Shown one piece after another: positions 47,226-58,900 of a stretch of 64,000 nucleotides of DNA. This stretch comes from Flavobacterium lipolyticum (lineage in GTDB: Bacteria > Bacteroidota > Bacteroidia > Flavobacteriales > Flavobacteriaceae): the NCBI RefSeq assembly GCF_020905335.1, contig NZ_JAJJMN010000003.1:234647-298646 (forward strand), in the 5' to 3' direction. The position numbers and the translations under genes were made by a program. Numbering within the stretch: position 1 is the stretch's first letter; each line of letters opens with the position of its first letter. The notes beneath the pieces were generated by a model. That model searched no databases, was not told the origin of the DNA, and saw only the letters and a program-made list of their open reading frames with translations.

Positions 47226-47960
47226 ATGGAAGAGATAAATTCTGAAAAAAAAGTTATTGCAGAGTTAAAGGGGGCTTGCAAGGAGTATCAAACCGGTGAT
47301 ACATTGATTACGGCTCTGGAAGCAACAACTATTCAGTTTAGAACCCGGGAGCTCACCTTAATAATTGGTCCTTCGGGTTCAGGGAAAACTACACTATTAT
47401 CGCTGTTAGGCTGTGTTATTTATCCAACAAAAGGAGATGTTTTTATTGATGGTCAACACGTAAATGCGCTTTCGGCTAAGGAATTATCGGCTTTGAGATT
47501 GAATAAAATAGGTTTCGTATTTCAAAGTTTTAATCTTTTAGCACCACTTAATTCTTTAGAAAATGTAATGATGCCGTTGCAGCTTATGAAGGTAAGTGAA
47601 CCCGTGGCAAAGAAAAAAGCAGAAAAAGCTCTTGAATTAGTGGGGATGAAAGACAGAATGAAAAATTTACCCAAAATGCTAAGTGGGGGCCAGCAACAAA
47701 GAGTTTCGATTGCACGGGCATTGGTAACCAATCCGCCAATTGTGCTTTGTGATGAACCAACGGCTGCATTAGATGTAAAAAGTGTTGGTTTAGTAATGGA
47801 GGAACTAAAAGAACTTGCTCAAAATGGAAAAAGTGTAATTGTGGTTACACATGATATGCGGCTTAAGAAGTTTGCAGACAGAATTATTTATGTAGATAGT
47901 GGAATTGCGACTGAAAATGAGAATACCACATTTATAAAGAATCAATTAATCAAATTATAA
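47226..47960 (+). CDS. ABC transporter ATP-binding protein (DevA/MacB/LolD type)
   Basis: 244 residues with all ABC motifs. Walker A is GPSGSGKTT (about 44-52), the Q-loop is in GFVFQSFNLLAPL, the signature is LSGGQQQRVSIARAL, Walker B is IVLCDEPTAALD and the H-loop is VTHD. The class powers tripartite mechanotransmission efflux pumps and lipoprotein release. With the next three genes (adaptor, permease, TolC) it forms a complete pump spanning both membranes. Gene spacing of 3 bp to the adaptor indicates one operon. Export of the nearby NRPS product is the obvious guess, not shown. Confidence 0.94.
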   Translation: MEEINSEKKVIAELKGACKEYQTGDTLITALEATTIQFRTRELTLIIGPSGSGKTTLLSLLGCVIYPTKGDVFIDGQHVNALSAKELSALRLNKIGFVFQSFNLLAPLNSLENVMMPLQLMKVSEPVAKKKAEKALELVGMKDRMKNLPKMLSGGQQQRVSIARALVTNPPIVLCDEPTAALDVKSVGLVMEELKELAQNGKSVIVVTHDMRLKKFADRIIYVDSGIATENENTTFIKNQLIKL

Positions 47961-47963
47961 AGA

Positions 47964-48899
47964 ATGAAATATATTTTAATTTCTATAACGGCTCTTCTTT
48001 TTTTTAGCTGTGATAAAAAAGAAGAAGTAAAACAGGGACAGACCGGTTTTACTAAAGAAGCTCTTTCATCGGATATTGTAGGAATCGGACGCGTTGAACC
48101 GGAGGAGAAATTGTCTTTATTGGCAACAGAAGTGGGTGGTGTTGTTCTGGCTATCCATAAAAAGGAAAATGATACAATTGGGAAAAATGATTTAATTATC
48201 GAATTGGATCATTCCGTTCAGGATGCTAAAATCGCCCGGATAAAAAGTCGAATTCAAACACAAAGAGTTGAGGTTAGCATAGCACAATTGAATTTAAAAG
48301 AGCAGAAAATAAATGTTGCAAACAAACAAATTGAATTAGAACGACTGAGAAACTTACAAGAAAAAGGCGCGGAAACAAAACAGAATGTGGATAATCTTGA
48401 AACAGAAACTAAAATTTTTCAAACAAATCTGGAACAATTGAAAAGCAAGGTTTTGGTTGAAAACTCCAGACTTCAGGAAATTAAACAAGAGCTGGAAGTG
48501 TCAAACAGGGAGATGCAACAATATTTGATAAAAGCACCGGGCGATGGACAAATTATGACAATGTACGCAACGAAAGGAGCGGCATTGTCACCCAATCAGT
48601 CTTTTGCAGATTTTATTCCGAAAAGTAATTTGGTTGCTACCTGTGAAATTGATGAGCTGTTTGCAGACAAAGTTAAAAAAGGTCAGAAAGCCATTATTCG
48701 TCAAATAGGTTCCAATACAACTATTGGATCTGGTAGGGTTATTTTCGCGTCTTTGGCACTTAAACGCAAATCTATTTTTTCTGAAAAAGCAGAAGATCAG
48801 GAAGACAGAAGAGTACGGGAAATAAAAATCCTGTTGAACAACCCAACGAAATATTTAATTAATTCCCGGATTGAATGTGTTATTCAAGTATCGAAATAA
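47964..48899 (+). CDS. HlyD/DevB-type membrane fusion protein (lipoprotein)
   Basis: 311 residues. A lipoprotein signal (MKYILISITALLFFSC, Cys16) replaces the usual N-terminal membrane helix. The first barrel/lipoyl half (VEPEEKLSLLATEVGGVVLAIHKKENDTI) is followed by a long coiled-coil hairpin (about 80-180, with ALQ/LEQLKSK-type heptads) and the second lipoyl half (LIKAPGDGQIMTMYATKGAAL). The beta-barrel end (VATCEIDELFADKVKKGQKA) matches the DevB subgroup. It bridges the inner-membrane permease to the TolC-type channel encoded at 50158-51501. Length is short for HlyD but normal for DevB. Confidence 0.9.
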   Translation: MKYILISITALLFFSCDKKEEVKQGQTGFTKEALSSDIVGIGRVEPEEKLSLLATEVGGVVLAIHKKENDTIGKNDLIIELDHSVQDAKIARIKSRIQTQRVEVSIAQLNLKEQKINVANKQIELERLRNLQEKGAETKQNVDNLETETKIFQTNLEQLKSKVLVENSRLQEIKQELEVSNREMQQYLIKAPGDGQIMTMYATKGAALSPNQSFADFIPKSNLVATCEIDELFADKVKKGQKAIIRQIGSNTTIGSGRVIFASLALKRKSIFSEKAEDQEDRRVREIKILLNNPTKYLINSRIECVIQVSK

Positions 48900-49005
48900 G
48901 TAAGCATCAAAAACAAGCCTGATAGGGAATAAGTTCATAGAGAATGGAAATGCCAATATAGAGGAATGAATCCCATCTATAAAGGAAAACAAATAATAAC
49001 TAAGT

Positions 49006-50145
49006 ATGAAATTTGGTATTAAAACAGCGTGGAAGTTTATTCGTTTCGATAAAACAAAAAGCATTGGAGTAGTGGTTGGAATAGTAATAAGTACTTTTCT
49101 CATTGGACAACAAATTGGGACATTTAATTTTTTGACAGGACTAATGAGTGTGCTGGTAAAAAACACAACAGCTGATATTTGGGTTGTTGATAATAAAACG
49201 ACAGATGCCAATCAGCTTAGTTTGATAGATACCAGAAAAGAAAAGGAAATCAAGAGTTTGGCTGGAGTGAAAGAGGCATTTCCAATGGTTGTAACAAATG
49301 GAAAGGCAAAATTTCCTAACGGAACCAGTGCTGTTGTAAATATTATTGGGAGTGAATTTCCTTATTTTAAAGCAGGTCCGGATAGTGCAAAGGTTGTACA
49401 AGGAGAACTTTCAGATTTAGTACAGGAGGCAGCTGTGTCTGCAGATTATTTTGACCGAAGTAATTTTGGAGGTTCATCAAATGTTGGAACCAGTTTTGAA
49501 ATCAATGGGAAAAGAGCAGTAATTACTTTACAAACAAAAGGGATAAGAGGTTGGGGTGGTTATTTAATGTACACTACGATTGACAGAGCAAGATTTTACA
49601 GTAATATTCCCTCTACTGCTATGAGTGCTTTATTGGTAAAAGTAAAAAAAGGGAAAGATGTAGATCAGGTTGTCGATCAGATCAATAATTCTATTTATGG
49701 AGTAAGAGCATGGCGGACATCATCTTTGAGTTCAGCAACCATAAATAGTGTTTTGGCTTCTACAGGTTTAGGTGCCAGTACAGGATCTTTAGTAGGATTT
49801 GCCATTATTGCCGGTTTTTTTATTATTGGATTAACGATGTATTCATCAGCACTTGACAGAATTAAGGATTATGGAACTCTAAAAGCAATTGGTGCAACGG
49901 ATTCCTATATTAGGAAATTAATACTTACGCAAGCTGCTTTGTTTGCTATTGTTGGATTTATGATTGCTTTTATTTTCTTATTGGGGTTTAAGAACGGAAT
50001 GTATCAATCGGGAATAGTAATAGATTTTAGTCCCGGAATACTTTTCATAATTCTGACCGTTACCTTCTCTATTTCGCTTTTCGGAGCTGTGTTTGCCATT
50101 AGAAGAATAAAAAATGTAGAACCTGCCTCTGTATTTAGAGGTTAA
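49006..50145 (+). CDS. ABC transporter permease (DevC/FtsX-MacB type)
   Basis: 379 residues with four predicted membrane helices: one near the N terminus (IGVVVGIVISTFLIGQQIG), then three in the C-terminal third (LVGFAIIAGFFIIGLTMY, ALFAIVGFMIAFIFLLGF, ILFIILTVTFSISLFGAVFAI). A periplasmic domain of about 220 residues lies between them. The conserved coupling segment SALDRIKDYGTLKAIGATDSY contacts the ATPase, as in the FtsX/MacB permeases. It ends with the VEPASVFRG motif of DevC-type proteins. A 106 bp gap separates it from the adaptor, longer than other gaps in the operon. Confidence 0.92.
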   Translation: MKFGIKTAWKFIRFDKTKSIGVVVGIVISTFLIGQQIGTFNFLTGLMSVLVKNTTADIWVVDNKTTDANQLSLIDTRKEKEIKSLAGVKEAFPMVVTNGKAKFPNGTSAVVNIIGSEFPYFKAGPDSAKVVQGELSDLVQEAAVSADYFDRSNFGGSSNVGTSFEINGKRAVITLQTKGIRGWGGYLMYTTIDRARFYSNIPSTAMSALLVKVKKGKDVDQVVDQINNSIYGVRAWRTSSLSSATINSVLASTGLGASTGSLVGFAIIAGFFIIGLTMYSSALDRIKDYGTLKAIGATDSYIRKLILTQAALFAIVGFMIAFIFLLGFKNGMYQSGIVIDFSPGILFIILTVTFSISLFGAVFAIRRIKNVEPASVFRG

Positions 50146-50157
50146 AAAGTTGTTAGA

Positions 50158-51501
50158 ATGAAAAATAATGTATGGTATATCTGTCTTATAAGCTGTCTTC
50201 TGTTGTCAGGATTTTTTAAAATGAATGCACAAAGTACGGTCTGGACCTTAGATAAAGCCATTGAAGCAGCACAAAAGAATAGAAAAATAGTAGCTTCACT
50301 GGAAAAAGAGTATAAAATCAACCAATTAAGAACAAAAGAATTAAATGCAAAATATTTGCCCAGAGTAGCGTTGAATTATAATTATCAGTACAATCCGATT
50401 ATTGCTACAAGTGTTTTGCCGGCTGAAGCATTTAATTCCCATCAAGCCTCAGAGGGTATGGTTCCGGTAAAATTAGGAGCTAATTATTCTCAAAGCGCAG
50501 GTGTTTTATTACAGCAACCTTTGGTGGATATGGCCATTTCAAAATTAATAGCCGAATCGAAACTACAGGAGAAACTAGCTGCTTTAAATGAAAAAGAGGC
50601 AAAGTTGGAACTTACTTATGAGGTCTCAAAAGTATATTTAAATATAGTAGTTGCAGAAGAGCAAGAAAAAGAAGCGGTTGGCGATACTGCACGTACAGCA
50701 CTGAGTCTGGAAACTATTAATCAAAAATACAAGTACAAAAGAGTTTTAAAAACAGACGTAAACGATGCTAAAGTGACGCACAATAATGCGGTTCAAAAAT
50801 ACCGCAATGCGGTGAATAATGTATTGGTTTTGAAACAGTATTTCTTATACGTTATCGGAAGTGAATCTTTGATTGCTTCTGCTGTGAAATTAGAAAAATA
50901 CAGCCTAGAGGAAGGTATTGGTAATCTGGATGATAATCTAATTGAAGCATTGCCTCAAATTGAAATTTTGAAAACGCAAAATGAAGTATTAGAGAATAAG
51001 AAAAAGCTGGAAAGAACTAAATATAGCCCCTTGATTACTATTAATGGTTACTTAGGAGCCGATCAATTTACAGAAAACCTAAATCCTTTTCAGCAAAATA
51101 GTTGGTATGGAAATAGTTATGTTGGTGTCTCACTAAAGTTGCCTTTTTCTTTTGGAGAAAATACGGCAAAAAGAATTGATCAGTTAAAATTTCAGCAAAA
51201 CCAAAATAAGGACAGAATTACTGAGGATATTAATAAAAGTAAATACAATGCTTTAAATGCCGTTACTGTTTACGCTAATGTCCTGGAACAACTAAAAACA
51301 GTGAGTGAAAACAGTAAACTAACTTCTGAGATTGTAATGATTTACCAGGACCGATATAAATTTGATCAAATATCCTTTAATGAACTAAATGATAAAGAGA
51401 TCAAATTGCAAAATCTGGAGTTATTTCAGAATCAGCTTAAAAAACAATTGATAGTATCATGGCTTGATTGGAAAAAAGCGGCAGGAAAATTAGTCTGGTA
51501 A
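50158..51501 (+). CDS. TolC family outer-membrane efflux channel
   Basis: 447 residues with a signal peptide ending MNAQS and the TolC family start TLDKAIEAAQKNRKI. Two internal repeats with long alpha-helical barrel segments (KVYLNIVVAEEQEKEAV near 160, and the QLKFQQNQNKDRITED helix near 350) and the short beta-barrel strands LGANYSQSAGVLLQQPL and SYVGVSLKLPFSFG are present. It completes the ABC tripartite pump and is 12 bp after the permease. It is the outer-membrane exit duct. Confidence 0.92.
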   Translation: MKNNVWYICLISCLLLSGFFKMNAQSTVWTLDKAIEAAQKNRKIVASLEKEYKINQLRTKELNAKYLPRVALNYNYQYNPIIATSVLPAEAFNSHQASEGMVPVKLGANYSQSAGVLLQQPLVDMAISKLIAESKLQEKLAALNEKEAKLELTYEVSKVYLNIVVAEEQEKEAVGDTARTALSLETINQKYKYKRVLKTDVNDAKVTHNNAVQKYRNAVNNVLVLKQYFLYVIGSESLIASAVKLEKYSLEEGIGNLDDNLIEALPQIEILKTQNEVLENKKKLERTKYSPLITINGYLGADQFTENLNPFQQNSWYGNSYVGVSLKLPFSFGENTAKRIDQLKFQQNQNKDRITEDINKSKYNALNAVTVYANVLEQLKTVSENSKLTSEIVMIYQDRYKFDQISFNELNDKEIKLQNLELFQNQLKKQLIVSWLDWKKAAGKLVW

Positions 51502-51648
51502 GTTTGAAGAGCATTAATTCATTATTTTTTTAGGATAGTGTTCATTACAAATTCTTTCATTTCGATTATTATTGAACGGCATTTAATACCTTTATAGGAA
51601 AAGTAGTTTGAAATTTTGCATAATAATGTACGTTAATAACCAAGGGGC

Positions 51649-52317
51649 ATGCTAATGGGATTTAGTATAAAAGAGATAGAGACAGTTTTGATTTTAGTAT
51701 TTGTTGTCATTGCACTTGTTTTTTTATATTATTATCAAAATAAAAAGAGGAAAAGCCACGTAGAAGAGATTATGGATCAAATTGAGCAGATGTCCGATAC
51801 TGAATATGAAGAATCTGTGAGACAGGTACAAGTCCGACTTCAAAAAACTAAACTAAAAAATCTAGTAACAGGAGAGGCTTTTGTTTATTTCGGGAAGGGA
51901 AATTTTATTAGATTGGGCGATCATACAAAAAATGTAAAATATTTGAAATTTTGCGAAAATGCCGATTATATGGAGGAATTCCGTACAGACCTTGGATATT
52001 CACTTGAAGGCAGATATAATAAAGATTATTATATCATATATTTCGATGAAAAACCCTATGTATCACTGCCGTTATTGCAAACTTTATATCTTTTTGATGA
52101 ATCTAAGTGGCGAAAAGTATTGTACCCAATAGAATTTATCGATGGATTTGGGTATGATTTTTTAGGATTTCTGCAGCTTTCATTATCAAAGAGATATCCG
52201 GACAATAGTTGGCTGGAAGATAACAGTTCGGATTTTTGTAATAGATTTTACTTTAAAGATTTGACAGTTGAAGTAATTTTAAGCGTGCCCACCAGTTTTG
52301 ATGATGCCTTTATGTAA
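51649..52317 (+). CDS. Membrane-anchored unknown protein
   Basis: 222 residues. One N-terminal membrane helix (about 9-28, VLILVFVVIALVFLYYY) is followed by a basic KKRKS stretch and a soluble, acidic and Tyr/Phe-rich domain (FVYFGKGNFIRLGDHTKN, DYYIIYFDEKPYVSLP). No family or active site is recognised. It is separated by 147 bp from the TolC gene, so it may be an unrelated single gene. The C terminus PTSFDDAFM is unremarkable. Confidence 0.7.
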   Translation: MLMGFSIKEIETVLILVFVVIALVFLYYYQNKKRKSHVEEIMDQIEQMSDTEYEESVRQVQVRLQKTKLKNLVTGEAFVYFGKGNFIRLGDHTKNVKYLKFCENADYMEEFRTDLGYSLEGRYNKDYYIIYFDEKPYVSLPLLQTLYLFDESKWRKVLYPIEFIDGFGYDFLGFLQLSLSKRYPDNSWLEDNSSDFCNRFYFKDLTVEVILSVPTSFDDAFM

Positions 52318-52918
52318 TAAAAAGCCTTTAAGCAATAAGTAAGTGAAATAAAATTAATCTTAATTGCTGTACGATAAATTTAGGACGAGACAATTAAAAA
52401 TTATGAGACAATATATAGTTGTTTTTTTTTTGAAATGAAGTTTCGACTAATCATATATTGGAGAGAAAAGTGTTAGATGTTCCATAAATTTCACTTTTTT
52501 AGAATTCGGTTTTGTACTTACGCACCGGAAAAATGGAAAAAACTTGTACGATATAACTAGTAAGTAAGAGTCGTAATTTTATGTTTTAATAGGAGTAGAA
52601 AAGTCGGTTGGCCGGCTGTATGGTGTTCTGTTTTTTGCGCATCTATTATTTTAAAAAATTCAGAACAATTTGGATATCAGTTGGTAAGAAAAGTTCAGGG
52701 CGGTTCTAACTCATCTCTTCGCTAAACACCGATTACTTGATCCTTATGTGCGTTGATTTGAGAGGCAAACTTCTTAAGTTTTTGGCTGAATCCGCAACAT
52801 GATTTCCTAATGGTGGCGGACAAATTTCGCAGTTCTTTTTTTAAGTTAATTTTTGTTAATTGTGTTTTTTTTTTGTTTATTTGGTTAATGCATAAATCTA
52901 AAAAAAAACAATACCACA
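52318..52918. other. Long leader/intergenic region before the second NRPS
   Basis: About 600 bp with no convincing gene. A GAGTCGTAATTTTAT box (52569-52583) resembles the repeats before NRPS-1, and a T10-run (52864-52874) precedes the A-rich leader of the ATG at 52919. I see no clear TAnnTTTG promoter or terminator. The region is in the right place for the promoter and regulator sites of a second synthetase operon. Confidence 0.45.
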
Positions 52919-55900
52919 ATGCATAAATTAAAAATAAACCAACAAGAAATTTATTTTGATCAATTGCTGGATTCTGAGAGTCCTCATTATAATATAGGAA
53001 CCTATATTGTAATCAAAGGCGACTTAAACATAGCATTGTTTAAGGAAGCAGTTAGAAGTTCCAAAAATGTATTTGATGTTTTTAAATATAAGAATTTTTC
53101 GAATCATGCCCCATTTGTTAATTTACAGGAAGAGGATTTAAGTATCCAAATTACGGAAGTAGATTTTTCAAGCGAAGTTTGGTCGGAAGAATTAGTTAAA
53201 AAATGGCTTCAGGAAAGGATCAATACACCGTTCGATATTTATGCCGGAAGTTTATACGATTTTGTATTAATAAAAATCAGCCATGATAAGTATTGGTTCT
53301 CTATAGGTTGTCATCATTTATTTTCAGATGGATATGGAGTACCATACGTATTTTTGTCCTATATCTTTGATAAGTATCATGCTTTAAGAACAGGAGAAAA
53401 AAAAGAGTTCTGTTACCCATCCTATCTTGAACAAGTTGAAAAGTCTACGGACTATTTGGATTCGAAGAGTTATGAGTCTGATAAAGAATATTGGAGACGG
53501 AAATTTACGCAGTCTCAGGAATCTATTCTTCAAAAGAGAGTAAAGACTACTTCATTTAAAACTGATTCAGTTCAATTCTTTTTCAGTACAGAAGAGCAGC
53601 AGAAATTAAGAACATTTTGTGCAAATCAGGAAATTGGTTTGCAAGATTTTTTAATCGCTGTTTTGGCGGTGTATTATAATAAAGTGTACAGCCAAGAGTT
53701 TTTTGATTTTAGTATACCCATTCACAATAGAACCAGTCATGGGGAGCGAATAACTTTGGGGCTATTTTCAAAACTCATCCCTTGTCGCTTAAAATTGGAA
53801 AACTGCAGTCTTAAAGAATTGTTTGCTGATATTAAGACAAACCAACGTCAGGACTATCGTCATAAACAATTTCCGGTGAGTCATTTTAATACTATGCTTC
53901 TCTCTGAAAGTAGTAATTTATCTAAACCGTTTGATATCAGTGTAAATTATCGGTATTTTAAACTGAATACCGATGAATCAGAACTTGATTTAAAAGGTTT
54001 TAAAAATGATGCTACATATTCTAAAACTCCAATAGAATTTAGTATTTGTGACTTTGCGGAAAAAGGGGAGGAAGATTTGTTTTTAGAAATTATCTTTCGT
54101 GAAGATTATTTTACCAATACTGAAGTACGAGTATTAGGCGAGAGCTTATTGAAAATTATTGATCAGTTTTATATTTTTGGTAGTGATGATATAGACAGTA
54201 TTCATGTTTTAGGTGAGAATGAAAAACACAAACTGCTTTTCACTTTTAATGATACAACAGTAGCCTATCCGAAGGATAAGACGATTGTAGATTTAATTGA
54301 AGAACAGGTTGCAAAGACACCGGATAACATCGCCATAGTCTTTGAGGATACAGAACTGACTTACAAGGAGCTTAATGAGCGATCCAATCAGTTGGCGCAT
54401 TACCTAATAGAAAATTACAACATTCAGCCCGATGATCTGATAGGGATACAATTGGAGCGAAGCGAGTGGATGATTGTGTCGATATTGGGTGTTTTAAAAT
54501 CGGGAGGAGCTTATGTTCCTATTGATCCGCAATACCCACAGGAAAGAATAGACTATATTAAAGAAGATACTCAGTGTAAGGTTTGCCTGGATGAGCAAGA
54601 GTTAAGCAGGTTCAAAGAAAACCAGGAGCGTTATGCTAAAGACGCAGAGACTCGCAGGTCGCAACCGGAGAACCTGATTTATGTGATCTACACCTCAGGT
54701 TCGACAGGGAATCCAAAAGGAGTAATGCTCGAACATAGCGGTCTGGTAAACAGAATGCTTTGGATGAAACGTGACCTAGAAGTGAAAGAGGCAGATGTGT
54801 TTTTACAGAAAACACCTGTAACGTTTGACGTTTCGGTTTGGGAGTTATTCCTCCCATTGGTTTGTGGCAGTAAGCTTGTTTTTGCAAAACCGGAAGGGCA
54901 TAAAGACCCGGTCTACTTAGAGGAGCTATTAGAATCACAAAAAATAAGTATTATTCACTTTGTTCCTTCGATGTTGAGTGCGGCGTTGGACACTATAAAG
55001 TGGGATAAACTGGAATGTTTGCAGCATGTAATATGCAGTGGAGAAGCTTTATCAAAAAGAATAGAATCATCCTTTAAAGCAAAGGCTCCTTTTTCGAGCT
55101 TGCATAATTATTATGGACCAACGGAGGCTTCGATAGATGTCACTGCAATAAACTTAAGCCAACACCCAACTGTGGGTCATGAAGTTTTGATAGGCAAGCC
55201 TGTTGATAATACACAGATTTACATTGTAAATGAAAAGAATTCGCTTCAGCCGGTTGGGGTTTTAGGCGAGATTCTGATTGGAGGAGATCAGGTAGCACGA
55301 GGTTATTTAAATAAGGAAGCGCTAAGCCAGGAGAAGTTTATAACAAATCCTTTTAGAGCAGGAGAGCGTCTGTACAAAACAGGCGATTTGGGTCGTTGGC
55401 TACCCGATGGCAACATTGAGTTCATAGGGAGAAAAGACGATCAGGTAAAAATAAGAGGACACAGGATAGAACTTGGAGAGATAGAGCATGCTTTAGTAAA
55501 ACATGAAGCTGTAACTCAGGCGGTTGTTGTAGCCAGAGAGAACGAGTCAGCAGAGAAAGAACTTGTAGCGTATATCGTTTCTAATGTCGAGCAAAACACA
55601 AGTGATTTAAGAGTTTATTTAAAACAGTCGTTGCCGGAATATATGCTTCCGGCGTACTTTGTTCAACTTGAAGCCATCCCATTAACGGCCAATGGTAAAA
55701 TAGACAGAAAAGCATTACCGAATCCTGATGGTGCGGGACTATCGAGTGGTGTTGCCTATGTAGCGCCACGAAATGAGCTGGAAGAGAAACTGGTAAAAAT
55801 TTGGGAAGAAGTACTGAAAAGAGAAAACATTGGGATCAATGATGACTTTTTTGCATTGGGAGGCCATAGCTTAAAAGCAGTTCGTCTGAGCAATGAGTAT

Positions 55901-58900
55901 CAAAAGGAGTTAGGGGTAAAGCTTACTTTAAGAGAGGTATTTGTTCATACCAGTATAGCTTCGCAGGCAGAACTGATAGCCTCTTCAAAAAGAGAGGAGT
56001 TTGTTCCAATAGAAAAGTCAATTCTTCAAGCAAGTTATCCCATATCTAATGCTCAAAGAAGAGTATGGGTTTTGAGTCAGTTTGAAGGAGGCTCGACAGC
56101 TTATAATATGCCTGGAAGTCTTTATCTTAAAGAAGGCATTGAAATTGAAAACTTCAAGCGGGCTATTGAGACTACAATTGATCGTCATGAGATCTTACGA
56201 ACCGTTTTCAGGGAAGACGAGTCGGGAGAGATCAGGCAATGGGTGCTGGAAAAGGGAGATTTAAACTTTTCAATCGACTATCAGGATTTTAGAAAAGAAG
56301 CTGATAAGCAAGAAAAAGCAGCAGCCTATATCGAAGCCGATTCTTACCGCGTATTTGATCTGGCGAAGGGGCCTTTACTCAGAGCGGCCTTACTTCAGGT
56401 AGAGGAAGGGGAATATTGGTTCTACTTCAACATACACCATATTATTAGTGATGGCTGGTCAATGGAAGTATTAACCAAAGATATATTCAAATACTATGAA
56501 GCCTACAGGGCAGGAAAAGAGCCTGATTTAAAGGAATTAAGAATCCAGTACAAGGATTATTCAGCCTGGCAGCTGGCTCAATTGGAACAGGAGTCATTTA
56601 AGGCACATAGAGAATATTGGCTGGACAATCTCTCAGGAGAATTGCCATTACTGGATTTGCCGGGAGTTAAACAACGACCTCAAGTTAAAAGCTTTAACGG
56701 TCATGGTTTAGCCACTTATCTGGACAAAGCAACAACAGCTAAGCTAAAGGGATATGTGCAGGAGAATGGCGGCAGTCTTTTCATGGGCTTACTGGCCTCA
56801 TGGAATGTGTTAATGTACCGTTATACCGCTCAGCAGGATATCATCATAGGAACTCTCGTAGCAGGTAGAGATCATGCTGATCTAGAAGACCAGATCGGTT
56901 TTTATGTAAACACGTTGGCTTTAAAAAATGAGATTAATCCTCAGGAAAGCTTTGATCATTTTTACCAGTCTGTAAAAGAGCATACTTTAAAGAGCTATAA
57001 CCATCAAATGTACCCCTTTGATCAATTGGTAGAAGGGTTAGGACTTCAGCGAGATACGGGCAGAAGTCCAATCTTTGATATCTCGATTACCTATCATAAT
57101 ATTACGGAAAATGAAGACTTGAGGATATTGGATGATACGCTTATAAACCAGGTGTCGGATAATGGACTTTTGAAGGTTAAGAATGATATAGAGCTGCATT
57201 TTGGAGAGGTTGGAGATTATATTTATTTCAATTTAATTTACAATGTGGATGTTTATGAGCGTGAGATGATAGAGCGCTTAATGGAACATTTCAAACATCT
57301 TTTAAATTCGATATTATCTTGTGCTGAGGAGAAAATTTCGAAAATAGATTATGTATTAGTAGAAGAGAAACATAAGCTGCTGTTTACATTTAATGATACA
57401 GTGGTTTCCTATCCAAAAGATAAAACGATTGTCGATTTGTTTGAAGAACAAGTTGCAAAGACCCCGGACAATATAGCTGTGGTATTTGAGGATATAGAGT
57501 TTACCTACAAAGAGCTTAGTGAGCGATCTAATCAGCTGGCTCATTATCTAAGAATTCATTACAACATTCAGTCGGATGATTTGATAGTCATACAATTGGA
57601 GAGAAGTGAGTGGATGATCGTTTCGATATTGGGTATATTAAAGGCAGGAGGAGCTTATGTTCCTATCGATTCGGAATACCCTCAGGAAAGAATAGACTAT
57701 ATTAAAGAGGATACCCACTATAAGGTTTGCCTGGATGAGCAAGAATTAAGCAAATTCAAAGAAAGCCGAAAGAGTTATTCTAAGGCATTAATGATGACTA
57801 CCACTAAAGAAAATCATCTTGCTTATGTGATCTACACCTCAGGTTCTACGGGTAATCCCAAAGGAGTGATGGTAGAACATGCATCGCTGGCAAATTATCT
57901 AACGTGGGGTCAATCAGAATATTCAAATGCTTCATTGCCTTTAAATTTTGGGCTTTTTACGTCTATGTCCTTTGATTTAACAGTGACAAGTATCTACTTG
58001 CCTTTGATAAGTGGAGGAGTACTAACCATTTTCAGCAATACGTCAGATGTTTCAAGTATAATAAAAGAATACTTTGAGAGCGAAATAAGTTGTATAAAAT
58101 TAACCCCTGCACATATCAGTTTGCTTGGGCAATTTGAGTTAAACAGTAGCAAAGTTCAATTAGCAATAGTTGGTGGTGAGAAACTTGAAGACAGTCATGT
58201 CCAGATACTAAGATCCTTAAATCCTTCAATTAGTATCTATAACGAATACGGTCCGACCGAATCGACGGTTGGATGTACGATAAAGGAAATAGGATTTGAA
58301 AAGGAATCTATTTTAATAGGATGTCCTATTGCAAACACGCAGATTTATATTTTAAACGAAAAAGAAGAATTACAAGCTATAGGAGTAGTCGGAGAGATTT
58401 GTATAGGCGGTAATGGTTTAGCCCGAGGTTATTTAAATCAGGAAGGGTTAACTAGAGAGAAGTTTATCATAAATCCTTTTAGAGCAGGAGAGCGTCTGTA
58501 CAAAACAGGCGATTTGGGTCGTTGGCTACCCGATGGCAACATCGAGTTCATAGGTCGAAAAGACGATCAGGTAAAAATAAGAGGACACAGGATAGAACTT
58601 GGAGAGATAGAGTATGCTTTAGTAAAACATGAAGCTGTAAGTCAGGTAGTAGTTTTAGCCAGAGAGAACGAGTCAGCAGAGAAAGAACTTGTAGCGTATA
58701 TTGTTTCTAATGTCGAGCAGAACGCAAGTGATTTACGAGCTTATTTAAAACAGTCGCTGCCGGAGTATATGCTCCCAACGCATTTTGTTCAACTTGAGGC
58801 CATCCCATTAACGGCCAATGGTAAAATAGACAAAAAAGCATTACCGAATCCCGAGGCTATGGGACTATCGAGTGGTGTTGAATATGTAGCGCCGGTAACA

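Noticed and set aside
54636..54938. Minus-strand frame of 100 codons inside NRPS-4
   Set aside because: It is antisense to conserved A-domain motifs and has the composition of a mirrored coding strand.
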